A stretch of 64,000 nt of DNA from Culex pipiens pallens (taxonomy: Eukaryota > Arthropoda > Insecta > Diptera > Culicidae): assembly GCF_016801865.2 (NCBI RefSeq), contig NC_068937.1, forward strand, positions 18,572,432 to 18,636,431. The letters are read 5' to 3'. Position numbers and translations under genes: made by a program. This document shows positions 35,225-47,213 of this stretch, in pieces. Numbering within the stretch: the first letter of the stretch is position 1; every line of letters begins with the position of its first letter. The notes under the pieces were generated by a model. The model saw only the letters and a program-made list of their open reading frames with translations. It was not told the origin of the DNA and did no database searches.

Positions 35225-36652
35225 TTGGATTTTACGAAAAATCCTAGGTGACAGCCCCTGGCTCGAGTTTTTTAGGCAAAATTAAGAGCGAGTTTTTCAC
35301 CGATGTGAAACAGGTCGTATCAAGGTGCTCCGATTTGGATGAAACTTTCAGGGTTTGTTTGTCTATACATGAGATGAACTCATGCCAAATATGAGCCCTC
35401 TACGACAAAGGGAAGTGGGGTAAAACGGGCATTGAAGTTTGAGGTCCAAAAAACATGAAAAATCCTAAATATGCTCGCATTTCCGTAAAACTTCATCAAT
35501 TCCAACTCTCTTAGATGCATTCGAATGGTCTTTTGAAGCCCTTCAAAATGTGCTATAGACATCCAGGATTGGTTTGACTTTTTCTCATAGCTTTTGCAAG
35601 TTACTGTTAAAAATGGATTATTTTAAAACCTTAATATCTTTTTCCAACAGCCTCCAACACCCATACTCCCATAGGTCAAAAGTTAGGGAATTTCATGGAC
35701 TATAAGCCTACGGTCATAACTTTTTGGCCAATCGCAGTTTTTCTCATAGTTTTACGATTTTTCTATAACAAACATTTTACAACGTTGGTTTTTGCCCTGT
35801 AGGCCTCCATAGCGGCACTTTTTGGTCTCAATTTTGACATATTCGGAATCCTCAGAAAAATTTACATTAGATTGAGGTGTTGGAATTTTGAATTTGATTG
35901 GAAAAAATGCTGTTTAGAATGAATTAAAATATTTTTTAACAATTTGTTGGATTAGGGGTAAAACAGGTATTCGCCTACTTGATACAGCATTTGACGTATT
36001 GAACACAGGGTATGATAAATCAGACTTTTTTTTCATAAATGTTTTATTTCATTATTTTCTTTGTCAAATTCATAACTCCAACATCTCATTCTTATGCAAA
36101 ATTTCCTGAGGATTCCGAATATGTCAAAATTGAGACCAAAAAGTGAAGTCTTCTTGGCCTACAGGGCAAAAACTAACGTTGTAAAATGTTTGTTATAGAA
36201 AAATCGTTAAACTATGAGAAAAACTGCGATTGGCCAAAAAGTTATGACCGTAGGCTTATAGCCCATGAAATTCCCTAACTTTTGACCTGTGGGAGTATGG
36301 GTGTTGGAGGCTGTTGGAAAAAGATATTAAGGTTTTAAAATAATCCATTTTTAACAGTAATTTGCAAAAGCTATGGGAAAAAGTCAAACCAATCCTGGGT
36401 GTCTATAGCACATTTTGAAGGGCTTCAAAAGACCATTCGAATACATCTAAGAGAGTTGGAATTGATGAAGTTTTACGGAAATGCGAGCATATTTATTATT
36501 TTTCATGTTTTTGGACCTCAAACTTCAATGCCCGTTTTACCCCACTTCCCTTTGTCGTAGAGGGCTCATATTTGGCATGAGTTCATCTCATGTATAGACA
36601 AACAAACCCTGAAAGTTTCATCCAAATCGGAGCACCTCGATACGACCTCTAG
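35225..36652. mobile_element. Palindromic element P, copy 1
   Basis: The left arm from AGGTCGTATCAAGGTGCTCC (near 35307) is mirrored by GGAGCACCTCGATACGACCT ending near 36652, with the centre near 35980. Arms are over 600 bp and almost uninterrupted. The right outer end is truncated relative to the left. The centre carries TTAGGGGTAAAACAGG and GCCTACTTGATACAGC. Copy 2 is at 52166-53375. No transposase was seen. Confidence 0.85.
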
Positions 36653-37484
36653 AACAAACCGAGCAGAATCTCCAAATACTGCCTCTTAAGCATCTGTATC
36701 AATTTTTAATTTTTAAATAGCCATGATTTTTGGAAAGCAATTTTGCAGAAAAGCACCGTAGCAAAGAAAACATATTTCTTTGGAAAAAAAATTACTTGTA
36801 GTAAGAAAGGTAAAAAAATCTCTACATCGCACTATGGGGTTTCAGGCGGCCATAAATCGAAAAACCGACATACTCTAATTATTTTTTTTGGTATTTTTTT
36901 TCGAAAATAAACATTCTAACTAAGAAAAATCCGGAGTTTGAAAGTTGTAGGTTCAATATTCACTGAATTGCAGACCTTCAAAGGCGAAAATGGTAAGAAA
37001 AAACATGTTTTTTTGACAAAAAAATGATTATTTTTCATAGTTGTACTGTGTAGCTGTTTATGTATTTTTTCCTGCATCATTATAAATATTCAGAAAGGTA
37101 ATTGATTCAACTTTTCAATAACATTTTACAAAACACACTTTTATAGGCTAAAAAAAATAATAAAAATCAAAAAAGATGGATTTTTATTCAAAATTTAGTT
37201 TTTTTCAACTTTGTTAATGGAGTACTTTTTTTGTGTGCATTTGTGCGATCTGAAAATTTTGCAGCTTAAAATTTGAACCATGTCCTAACTTGTCTCCAAA
37301 TTTCAAAGTGCACTTATGTGCACTTTTTGAGTTATGCCATTTTGAACATTTTGATTCATGCAAGAAAATTAATGATTTCGCGTATACGCTTGGTTAAAAT
37401 CACATTATTTACCTGCGGAGGCAGAAATGACGTACCTGTTATGTATGTTTTGAAATTGATTTGATATTCATGACTTTGTTGGTA
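36653..37484. other. Intronic sequence, nothing recognised
   Basis: AT-rich, no supported gene or repeat boundary. Confidence 0.3.
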
Positions 37485-37719
37485 CCGTAAACTGGGGTGA
37501 CTTTGATAGCCCGGGGTGACTTTGATAGGTTTTTCAAATGCCCGTCAAATTAATATTTAAACATTTTTGAGAATTTTGAGTATGTAAGCATTAAGGGAAA
37601 GCTTATTATCGAACATATATGCAAAAATGTGACTGTTACATTGGATGTATCAAAAATAGTGGCCAAATCAAATTTCTATCAATGTCACCCCGGGCTATCA
37701 AAGTCACCCCAGTTTACGG
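37485..37719. mobile_element. TA-flanked MITE, 235 bp
   Basis: The ends CCGTAAACTGGGGTGAC and the reverse complement lie between TA dinucleotides (37483-37484 and 37720-37721). A second inner mirror CCCGGGGTGAC/GTCACCCCGGG extends the inverted repeat to about 40 bp. It is non-coding. Confidence 0.85.
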
Positions 37720-37721
37720 TA

Positions 37722-38762
37722 CTTATGTACGTTTAATAAAATTAGAAATTCCTATTCTAAGTATTTTACAGAAACGATTCGTCGAATATTCATATCAGTT
37801 CGTTGTTGTGTTCTTTTGAAAGTATGGATAATAATACCGTAGTGTCCCTGTACGATATAACGAAGCACTATTCTGAAAACGTGAGAACTGCTTTCGAGTA
37901 TATTTGTAAGAATTACAACATTGCAGAACCATCACATGATCAACTCAGGAAAAACCCACAGAGGAAAAACTACGCATGCTGTTCTGTAGCTTTAAAACGA
38001 GGTATACGAGGCCCATAGAAGAAGTTCATATTTTAAGTAATCTAAAGACAATCGGTTACATAGTGATTTTGATTTAGAAGAATTTATCGTGGAAAACGTG
38101 AATTTTGCAAGTGGATCAACCAAAAACGTGGACGAGAATCCATACAATGTTCCATAAAATAAACCGTCTAAAATTCTAAAACACCGCAAAAATCAAATTT
38201 TAATTGGAGGGGGATGGGGGGGGGGGGTCTTCAAAGAGAGGTGGATTTAAACTCAAGAAAAAGAGGAGGGAGATTGAACGTAAATCAGAAACTTTAACAT
38301 AGCATAAACCGCCATTCCGTGCATCAAATAGACAGAGCAAGAATATCAAAATTCACCACTTTAATGCATGTGGCCTCAAATATATGAAAAAATCGAAAAT
38401 TAAACTTTTTTTTTGGAAAAATATCAAAATTCATTTGTTTTCATTATACTAAGTACAAACAACACAAAAAAGTCACAAAAAAGCAAAAAAATATTTTTGG
38501 CCGCTCGCTTATATGGAAATACCCCATAGTGCATCGTCGTGTGTTTGAATTTTGATGATTTATTAGGAAAGTTTCGGACAACCAGTTAGTTTTTTAAACA
38601 CATAAATTGCAACATTATTTTTTATTGTATGCGCGATTTTTTCAAATAAATTTGCTTCATTAGATTTTGAATGTAAAAAACTTAAATTTGCATAAAATAA
38701 GTTTTTTTATCGAAAATGCTACGATATTAGTATTTTACAATGCGTAAAAATGGGTGCGGGAT
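37722..38762. other. Intronic sequence, nothing recognised
   Basis: It includes a G-rich run (about 38208-38228). A 71-codon open frame at 37803-38018 has no recognisable family. No other support. Confidence 0.3.
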
Positions 38763-39098
38763 ATTTCACCGAATGTCGTTTCACCGAATGGACATTTCGC
38801 CGAAGGTCGTTTCGCCGAATGGGTCGTTTCACCGAATGGACATTTCGCCGAATGGACATTTCGCCGAATTAAAAAAAAGAGAAAACAAAAAAGAAAAAAA
38901 AACAAAAGAAAAAGAAATGGATAAAAAAGTAAAAAAGTACTAAAAAGGGTTTGAGAATACTTCTGTGAGTTTTTGCATTCTTTCAAACATGAATCGTTCT
39001 TTGTTTTATTTTGGTATTTTTTTTGTTTTTATTTTTTTGTTAACCTTTAATTTTAATTTTTTTTCAAATTCGGCGAAATGTCCATTCGGCGAAACGGA
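38763..39098. mobile_element. Small element with TTTCGCCGAATGG end repeats
   Basis: The left end has about six near-copies of CATTTCGCCGAATGG (some CACCGAATGG); the right end has the reverse complement CCATTCGGCGAAA. The interior is purine- then pyrimidine-rich low complexity. The target duplication was not resolved. Confidence 0.65.
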
Positions 39099-39259
39099 AG
39101 TTGATATTAGTTGTGTAAAAATGTGGTCAAAAGAGAGATTCTAATGTGAAATTAAACGCTCTACGATTTTTTCAAAGAGTGCAAAGGGATCCGAGTTGAT
39201 CCTGAACAATTGAACATATATTTCAGACACAAAATCTGACCACATTCCCTTATTTAATA

Positions 39260-39590
39260 CAGTCCAGACTCGATTATCCGAAGGCCTTGGTAAAATTTCA
39301 CTTCGGATAATCGAATCACGAAAAAATATTTTTTTGTCGTTTTTTTTATTGTTGAGCTTAAGTATAACCCCTAAACTACTCTTAAGTGATTTAGAATTTT
39401 TAAATCCAAGATGGCGGCCAAAATGGAAGTGATTCAAATTTGACTAAAATGGGGTCGCAGAGAAAAAAGTGGATTGCTTTTGGGGTCGCCGAAAAAATAA
39501 TTCGTGATTCGATTATCCGAAGTCCCATACAAACCTTCGGATAATCGAAAAATCGGATAGTCGAGGCGTCGGATTATCGAGTCTGGACTG
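39260..39590. mobile_element. TA-flanked MITE of pogo/Tigger type (copy 2)
   Basis: The ends CAGTCCAGACTCGATTATCC and its complement sit between TA at 39258-39259 and 39591-39592. Extra CTTCGGATAATCGA motifs repeat inside both ends. It is 331 bp and non-coding. Confidence 0.85.
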
Positions 39591-39592
39591 TA

Positions 39593-40983
39593 TTTCAAAG
39601 ATTTGTTTTATTTTGTAGTTTGTCTATAAATTTGAGAAGTACAAAATAACTAAGATGTGAATAGCAAACTTTCAACAACTAAAAAATTCTCATAATGTTT
39701 CATGGTTTAAAAATGTTTACAATTTCGAATGAATAAAATCAATGCCTCTTTGGAAACCATTTAATGGTATCAAATTTACTGCATTTTTTTTAATTCAAAT
39801 TTTCACAACCGTCAACATTCGTCAAGCTTCGCCAGCTCAACCCTGAACCAAACAATTAAATAAATTCAGAGGTATTTCCACCCTGCTGCACACATCTCAG
39901 ACGAGCCGAAAGCAGATGGGTTAAATTTTTAAGGCACCTTTTCGGAATGCACTTCGTCGGGGGTCCCCGCCCGAAAATGGCCACAATTTCGAATTTGGAT
40001 CTTAAATATTCACGCGTTGGACTCTGTTGAACAAACCAACTCAGATTAGCACCAACCGGCACTTTTACGGTCGACAAGGTCGATGTGTCGTCCCTTAAGT
40101 AAGGAGGGCCCGCATGTTTTGCATTGTGGAAAATCACAGTTAAAAATAATTATTTGATTTACAACAAAAATGAAAAATAAAACAGATATTTTGGGCAAAA
40201 TTTTGGGAATATTTTTTAAAAGTTAAAATCGACATGTCAAAGTGCCAAAATCGACCAAGGTGATGATGAACGCAAAAAGGTTCAAAATTCGTGACAAACA
40301 ACTCTTTGTTGGTCTGAGCCATTTGCGCGGGCAAACATAATCCAATTCGTATTCAATTCACAGCTCGAGAACTTTTGCTGGGTTATAGGACTTCTTTGTG
40401 AGAAGAGATCCACATGACGATCACGTATAACATTCGAGCGAGATTAATCAATTGCGCGTGTTCGATTGTGCTGTTTGGGAGGGAATTTTGCTCCCTTGAA
40501 AATATTGTAAATGGTTTTTGAACTATCTGTATTTTTTCCAACCTTTGTACGCTAAAGTTAAATTACCACATCTAAAAAATCTCTTCAATCAAAAATATTT
40601 CATTTTCTTATTTACTTCCAAAAGTTATACACCTAAACTCCCAAGCCCAAACATTACAGAAATTGTATGTAAATTCAACCCTTTTCTCGAGCTTTGAAGT
40701 TAAAATGGTTTTTTTACAAGCTGGCGAATGCTTTAAAAACGAGGAGGAAAATCATCAATAAACAGTTCTCAAGTTCAAATGTCTTGTAACCAAAAACAAA
40801 CACAGTCATAAACCAGTTCACTGGTCTGCCAATAACGGAAATTTCACCTTTTTTTTGCACATTCAGATAACAGAAGGTTCCGCTGGAACCCCCGTTAAAT
40901 CATTTTCTTATCTGATTTCCTTCAAATTTAGACACACGCGAAAACCATGCGAAAAAATTGCTTGCGGCAGCCAAAGTCGAAAC
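39593..40983. other. Intronic sequence, mostly single-copy
   Basis: 39830-40140 and 40330-40480 are closer to balanced composition. No gene, splice-bounded exon or repeat was recognised. Confidence 0.3.
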
Positions 40984-42381
40984 TAGAGCGTCCAATTTCC
41001 CGTCCCGGGAAAAAAATTCCCGGGAATTCCCGGGATTTCCCGGAAAAAAATATTTCCCGTTTCCCGGGAAATTTGTAAATTTCCCGGGAATTCCCGAAAT
41101 ACAAGCGGAAGTATACATTTTCCTACCTTTTTGGCATCAATGTTTTGAAATTATACAAAAAATAATTATGAGAGAATTTAATTCATTTCAACCTTCATAT
41201 TCATATTGAACTAATTAGCTTTTCTGTAAATTTTATGTCAAGGTTTAATTCAGATAATATTTATTTATTTATTATTTAGGAATATTGTTTGCTTATATGT
41301 TGGGTAACAAAAATTACGCTATTATGGATTGAATATAAACTATTTTATTTTCGACAACCTATTTTAACGATTTTTTTTTGTTATATCATTCATATATATT
41401 CACCTCTTCCGGCCAGTATTAAAAAAATGAGATTTGTTTGACATTTTTGTTTATTGGTTGAAAATTGAATTGATATAATTAAATTATTCAAAAAGATTTG
41501 TTCGATAAGAATTTGTTTAAAAGTATTCGAGAAATTACTGTTTGTTATAAATTTATAAAGCACGTGAGCTACCAAGGGCATTAGAGGGTTAAATATAAAT
41601 AAAATATCGTTTAATTTCAACCACTTTTACACTATGAAAATTATTTTAATCTAATTAATTAATTAGGCCATATAACCATATAACTTAAATTATACCATAA
41701 TTGAAACCATGAAAAATGATTAAAAACAACTTCGTATCATATGAAATTTACCCAAAGAATGCAACCATATTTTAAAAACATGCTCCAAATATTTTAAAAC
41801 TTTGAATTGTGATTTCATGAAATAGTGTTTCAAGTTGAATAGCGCTAGAAATTACATTTTAAAGGCAAATTCAATGATAATCTATTTATTCACAAGTTGA
41901 AAATACTTGTTCTGGAATAAGTTATTTGCCATGAAAAACAATATTTTTGCATGATTATTTAACTTTCAACTTTATGGTCTCTGAGGCAAATTTAAAAACA
42001 ATATTTTTGTGGAGCATAGATTTTCACTGTCCAAACACATAGAATAAAAAAATGCTGCTCAACAAAAAATACTAAAAATATTTTTTTTTTGATTTGGTAC
42101 GATTCGAGAGACAGCACTAAAAATTAGAAAATCTATATATTTTCTCAAAGTTGCATGATTTTTCTACAAGCAGTCAAGCCATTGAATGATCCTCAGACTC
42201 ATTTTGACCATTGAAGTTGCTGTTCTATACAATTCTGTTGCAAAATATCAATCAGAAACAGGATCAGAATAAATTTCGTTAAATTTCAAATTTCCCGGGA
42301 ATTCCCGGGATTTCCCGGGAAATTTGTTGAAAATTTCCCGTTTCCCGGGAATTTTGTAACCCCGGGAAATTGGACGCTCTA
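40984..42381. mobile_element. hAT-type element with CCCGGGAA ends (copy 2)
   Basis: The terminal inverted repeat TAGAGCGTCCAATTTCCCG is flanked by a perfect 8-bp duplication GTCGAAAC (40976-40983 and 42382-42389). At least eight TTCCCGGGAA-like motifs occur within the outer 100 bp of each end. The interior is strongly AT-rich with no transposase. Confidence 0.92.
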
Positions 42382-42752
42382 GTCGAAACAAACCAAATTA
42401 AACCCTGATAAAAAAAATATGATTTATGCACTTATAGGTTAATGGAAACTTCCTTACTTAAATTTACTCTTCAAAATGCATTGTTTTACAGTGTTGCCAG
42501 CTCATCAAACCTCATGAATTTATAGGCTGTCAAATTTCTTTCCAACGATTTACGAAAAGGAAATTTTGATTTTATTTTCTACATCAAAATGTAATTTGTC
42601 TTAAGTTTCAAAATCCCATGGTAGTGTTGCCAGAATCAACAAAAAAAAAATTAAAATACCTATCAAACCATGCACAGAAAGGGTATTTCAATAATATTTT
42701 CAATAAAATTAACAGTATCTGGCCTTGAAGAGTTATTTAAATTCCCCAGAAG
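42382..42752. other. Intronic sequence, nothing recognised
   Basis: No supported feature. Confidence 0.3.
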
Positions 42753-43045
42753 TAGGGGAGAGTGGGGAGACTTGATCCCCGGGGACACTTGATCCCAAGC
42801 CTGTATCTCGTCAGCATGTGGGTAAAACAATTAGCTTTGTTCTAGAAAGTTATGCGAAATTGACCAAAACTCATTTTGGAAAACAAAGAAAAAAAATTTA
42901 AAAAATGTTTAGATTGAGTTACACAAATTTTGCCTTCCTCACTGAGGTAAGGCAATAATCCTGCTCGAAAAATGAACTTTTGAAAAACAGCTCGTAGACC
43001 TATATTCATGTATACCTATCGACTCAGAATCGAAAACTGAACAAA

Positions 43046-43187
<142 letters not shown>

Positions 43188-43379
43188 TATGTATGTATGT
43201 GTCAAAAATTCTTGCCAAGTTTTCTCAGCACTGGCTGGTCCGATTTTGATCAAACCGGTTGCATTCGACTTGGTTTAGGGTCACATACATTGCTATTGAA
43301 TTGTTTGAAGTTTCGATAAGTAGTTCAAAAGTTATATATAAAGATGTGTTTTCACATATATCCGGATCTCACTTATATG

Positions 43380-46300
43380 CATGAAAACTATGTCCGGATC
43401 CATCATCCAACCCATCGTTGGTAAGGTAATCAAAAGACCATTCCAATGAGTCCAAAATATTGAAGATCTGGCAACCCTGTCTCGAGATATGACCACTTAA
43501 GTGATATTTATGTACTTTTTTGAAGCCGGATCTCACTTAAATGCATGTAAACTGTGTCCGGATCCATCATCCGACTCATCGTTGGTTAGGTTATCAAAAG
43601 ACCATTCCAATGAGTCCAAAATATTGAAGATCTGGCAACCCTGTCTCGAGATATGACCACTTAAGTGATATTTATGTACTTTTTTGAAGCCGGATCTCAC
43701 TTAAATGTATGTAAACTATGTCCGGATCCATCATCCGACCCATCGTTAGTTAGGTTATCAAAAGACTTTTCCAATGAGTCCAAAACATTGAAGATCTGGC
43801 AACCCTGTCTCGAGATAAGACCACTTAAGTGATATTGATGTACTTTTTTAAAGGCGGATCTCACTTAAATGTATGTAAACTATGCCCGGATCCACAGTTC
43901 GACCCATCATTGGTTAGGTTATTGAAAACCCTATCCAACGAGTCCAAAACATTGAAGATCTGGCAACCCTGTCTCAAGATATGTCCACTTAAGTGATATT
44001 TATGTACTATTAGGAAGCCGGATCCCACTTAAATGTATGTAAACTATGCCCAGATCCACAGTTCGACCCATCATTGGTTAGGTTATTGAAAACCCTATCC
44101 AACGAGTCCAAAACATTGAAGATCTAGCAACCCTGTCTCAAGATATGTCCACTTAAGTGATATTTATGTACTATTAGGAAGCCGGATCTCACTTAAATGT
44201 ATGTAAACTATGTCCGGAGCCACCATACGACCCATCGTTGGTTAGGTTATCAAAAAACCTTTCCAACGAGTCAAAAACATTGAAGATCTGGCAACCCTGT
44301 CTCGATATATGGCCACTTAAGTGATATTGATGCACTTTTTTGAAGCCGGATCCCACTTAAATGTATGTAAACTATGCCCAGATCCACAGTTCGACCCATC
44401 ATTAGTTAGGTTATTGAAAACCCTATCCAACGAGTCCAAAACATTGAAGATCTAGCAACCCTGTCTCAAGATATGTCCACTTAAGTGATATTTATGTACT
44501 ATTAGGAAGCCGGATCCCACTTAAATGTATGTAAACTATGTCCGGAGCCACCATCCGACCCATCGTTGGTTAGGTTATCAAAAAACCTTTCCAACGAGTC
44601 AAAAACATTGAAGATCTGGCAACCCTGTCTCGATATATGGCCACTTAAGTGATATTGATGCACTTTTTTGAAGCCGGATCCCACTTAAATGTATGTAAAC
44701 TATGCCCAGATCCACAGTTCGACCCATCATTAGTTAGGTTATTGAAAACCCTATCCAACGAGTCCAAAACATTGAAGATCTAGCAACCCTGTCTCAAGAT
44801 ATGTCCACTTAAGTGATATTTATGTACTATTAGGAAGCCGGATCCCACTTAAATGTATGTAAACTATGCCCAGATCCACAGTTCGACCCATCATTAGTTA
44901 GGTTATTGAAAACCCTATCCAACGAGTCCAAAACATTGAAGATCTGGCAACCCTGTCTCAAGATATGTCCACTTAAGTGATATTTATGTACTATTAGGAA
45001 GCCGGATCCCACTTAAATGTAAGTAAACTATGTCCGGAGCCACCATCCGACCCATCATTAGTTAGGTTATTGAAAACCCTATCCAACGAGTCCAAAACAT
45101 TGAAGATCTAGCAACCCTGTCTCAAGATATGTCCACTTAAGTGATATTTATGTACTATTAGGAAGCCGGATCCCACTTAAATGTATGTAAACTATGTCCG
45201 GAGCCACCATCCGACCCATCGTTGGTTAGGTTATCAAAAAACCTTTCCAACGAGTCAAAAACATTGAAGATCTGGCAACCCTGTCTCGATATATGGCCAC
45301 TTAAGTGATATTGATGCACTTTTTTGAAGCCGGATCCCACTTAAATGTATGTAAACTATGCCCAGATCCACAGTTCGACCCATCATTAGTTAGGTTATTG
45401 AAAACCCTATCCAACGAGTCCAAAACATTGAAGATCTAGCAACCCTGTCTCAAGATATGTCCACTTAAGTGATATTTATGTACTATTAGGAAGCCGGATC
45501 CCACTTAAATGTAAGTAAACTATGTCCGGAGCCACCATCCGACCCATCGTTGGTTAGGTTATCAAAAAACCTTTCCAACGAGTCAAAAACATTGAAGATC
45601 TGGCAACCCTGTCTCGATATATGGCCACTTAAGTGATATTGATGCACTTTTTTGAAGCCGGATCCCACTTAAATGTATGTAAACTATGCCCAGATCCACA
45701 GTTCGACCCATCATTAGTTAGGTTATTGAAAACCCTATCCAACGAGTCCAAAACATTGAAGATCTAGCAACCCTGTCTCAAGATATGTCCACTTAAGTGA
45801 TATTTATGTACTATTAGGAAGCCGGATCCCACTTAAATGTATGTAAACTATGCCCAGATCCACAGTTCGACCCATCATTAGTTAGGTTATTGAAAACCCT
45901 ATCCAACGAGTCCAAAACATTGAAGATCTGGCAACCCTGTCTCAAGATATGTCCACTTAAGTGATATTTATGTACTATTAGGAAGCCGGATCCCACTTAA
46001 ATGTAAGTAAACTATGTCCGGAGCCACCATCCGACCCATCATTAGTTAGGTTATTGAAAACCCTATCCAACGAGTCCAAAACATTGAAGATCTAGCAACC
46101 CTGTCTCAAGATATGTCCACTTAAGTGATATTTATGTACTATTAGGAAGCCGGATCCCACTTAAATGTATGTAAACTATGTCCGGAGCCACCATCCGACC
46201 CATCGTTGGTTAGGTTATCAAAAAACCTTTCCAACGAGTCAAAAACATTGAAGATCTGGCAACCCTGTCTCGATATATGGCCACTTAAGTGATATTGATG

Positions 46301-47135
46301 CACTTTTTTGAAGCCGGATCCCACTTAAATGTATGTAAACTATGCCCAGATCCACAGTTCGACCCATCATTAGTTAGGTTATTGAAAACCCTATCCAACG
46401 AGTCCAAAACATTGAAGATCTAGCAACCCTGTCTCAAGATATGTCCACTTAAGTGATATTTATGTACTATTAGGAAGCCGGATCCCACTTAAATGTATGT
46501 AAACTATGCCCAGATCCACAGTTCGACCCATCATTAGTTAGGTTATTGAAAACCCTATCCAACGAGTCCAAAACATTGAAGATCTGGCAACCCTGTCTCA
46601 AGATATGTCCACTTAAGTGATATTTATGTACTATTAGGAAGCCGGATCCCACTTAAATGTAAGTAAACTATGTCCGGAGCCACCATCCGACCCATCATTA
46701 GTTAGGTTATTGAAAACCCTATCCAACGAGTCCAAAACATTGAAGATCTGGCAACCCTGTCTCAAGATATGTCCACTTAAGTGATATTTATGTACTATTA
46801 GGAAGCCGGATCCCACTTAAATGTAAGTAAACTATGTCCGGAGCCACCATCCGACCCATCGTTGGTTAGGTTATCAAAAAACCTTTCCAACGAGTCAAAA
46901 ACATTGAAGATCTGGCAACCCTGTCTCGATATATGGCCCCTTAAGTAATATTTATGTACTTTTTGGAAGCCGGATCTCACTTAAATGTATGTAAACTATG
47001 TCCGGATCCACCATCCGACCCATTGTTGGTTAGGTTATTGAAAAACCTATCTAACGAGTCCAAAACATTGAAGATCTGGCAACCCTGTCTCGAGATATGG
47101 CCACTTAAGTGATATTTATGTACATTTTTATTCCG
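43380..47135 (-). repeat. 164-bp satellite array, about 23 units, with higher-order structure
   Basis: The landmark GAAGATCTGGCAACC recurs every 164 bases (for example 43462 and 43626). Outer units are diverged. From about 44000 to 46940 two unit types alternate irregularly: one with CGTTGGTTAGGTTATC and GATATATGGCC, the other with CATTAGTTAGGTTATTG and CAAGATATGTCC. Segments repeat at 328 bp and again at 984 bp (44830 on against 45814 on). The unit length is not a multiple of three, so the 60-codon open frames that recur on the minus strand are by-products. Confidence 0.95.
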
Positions 47136-47213
47136 GAACTAAAAAATGGCTGAAATATGTTTCCAAACCACTCATATCACCCATTGTTGGTAATGAGTGA
47201 GGAAGGCTCCAGC

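Noticed and set aside
44502..46980. Nine near-identical 60-codon minus-strand frames that look like a gene array
   Set aside because: The 164-bp unit is not divisible by three, so the frame cannot run through, and the frames vanish in diverged units. They are satellite by-products.
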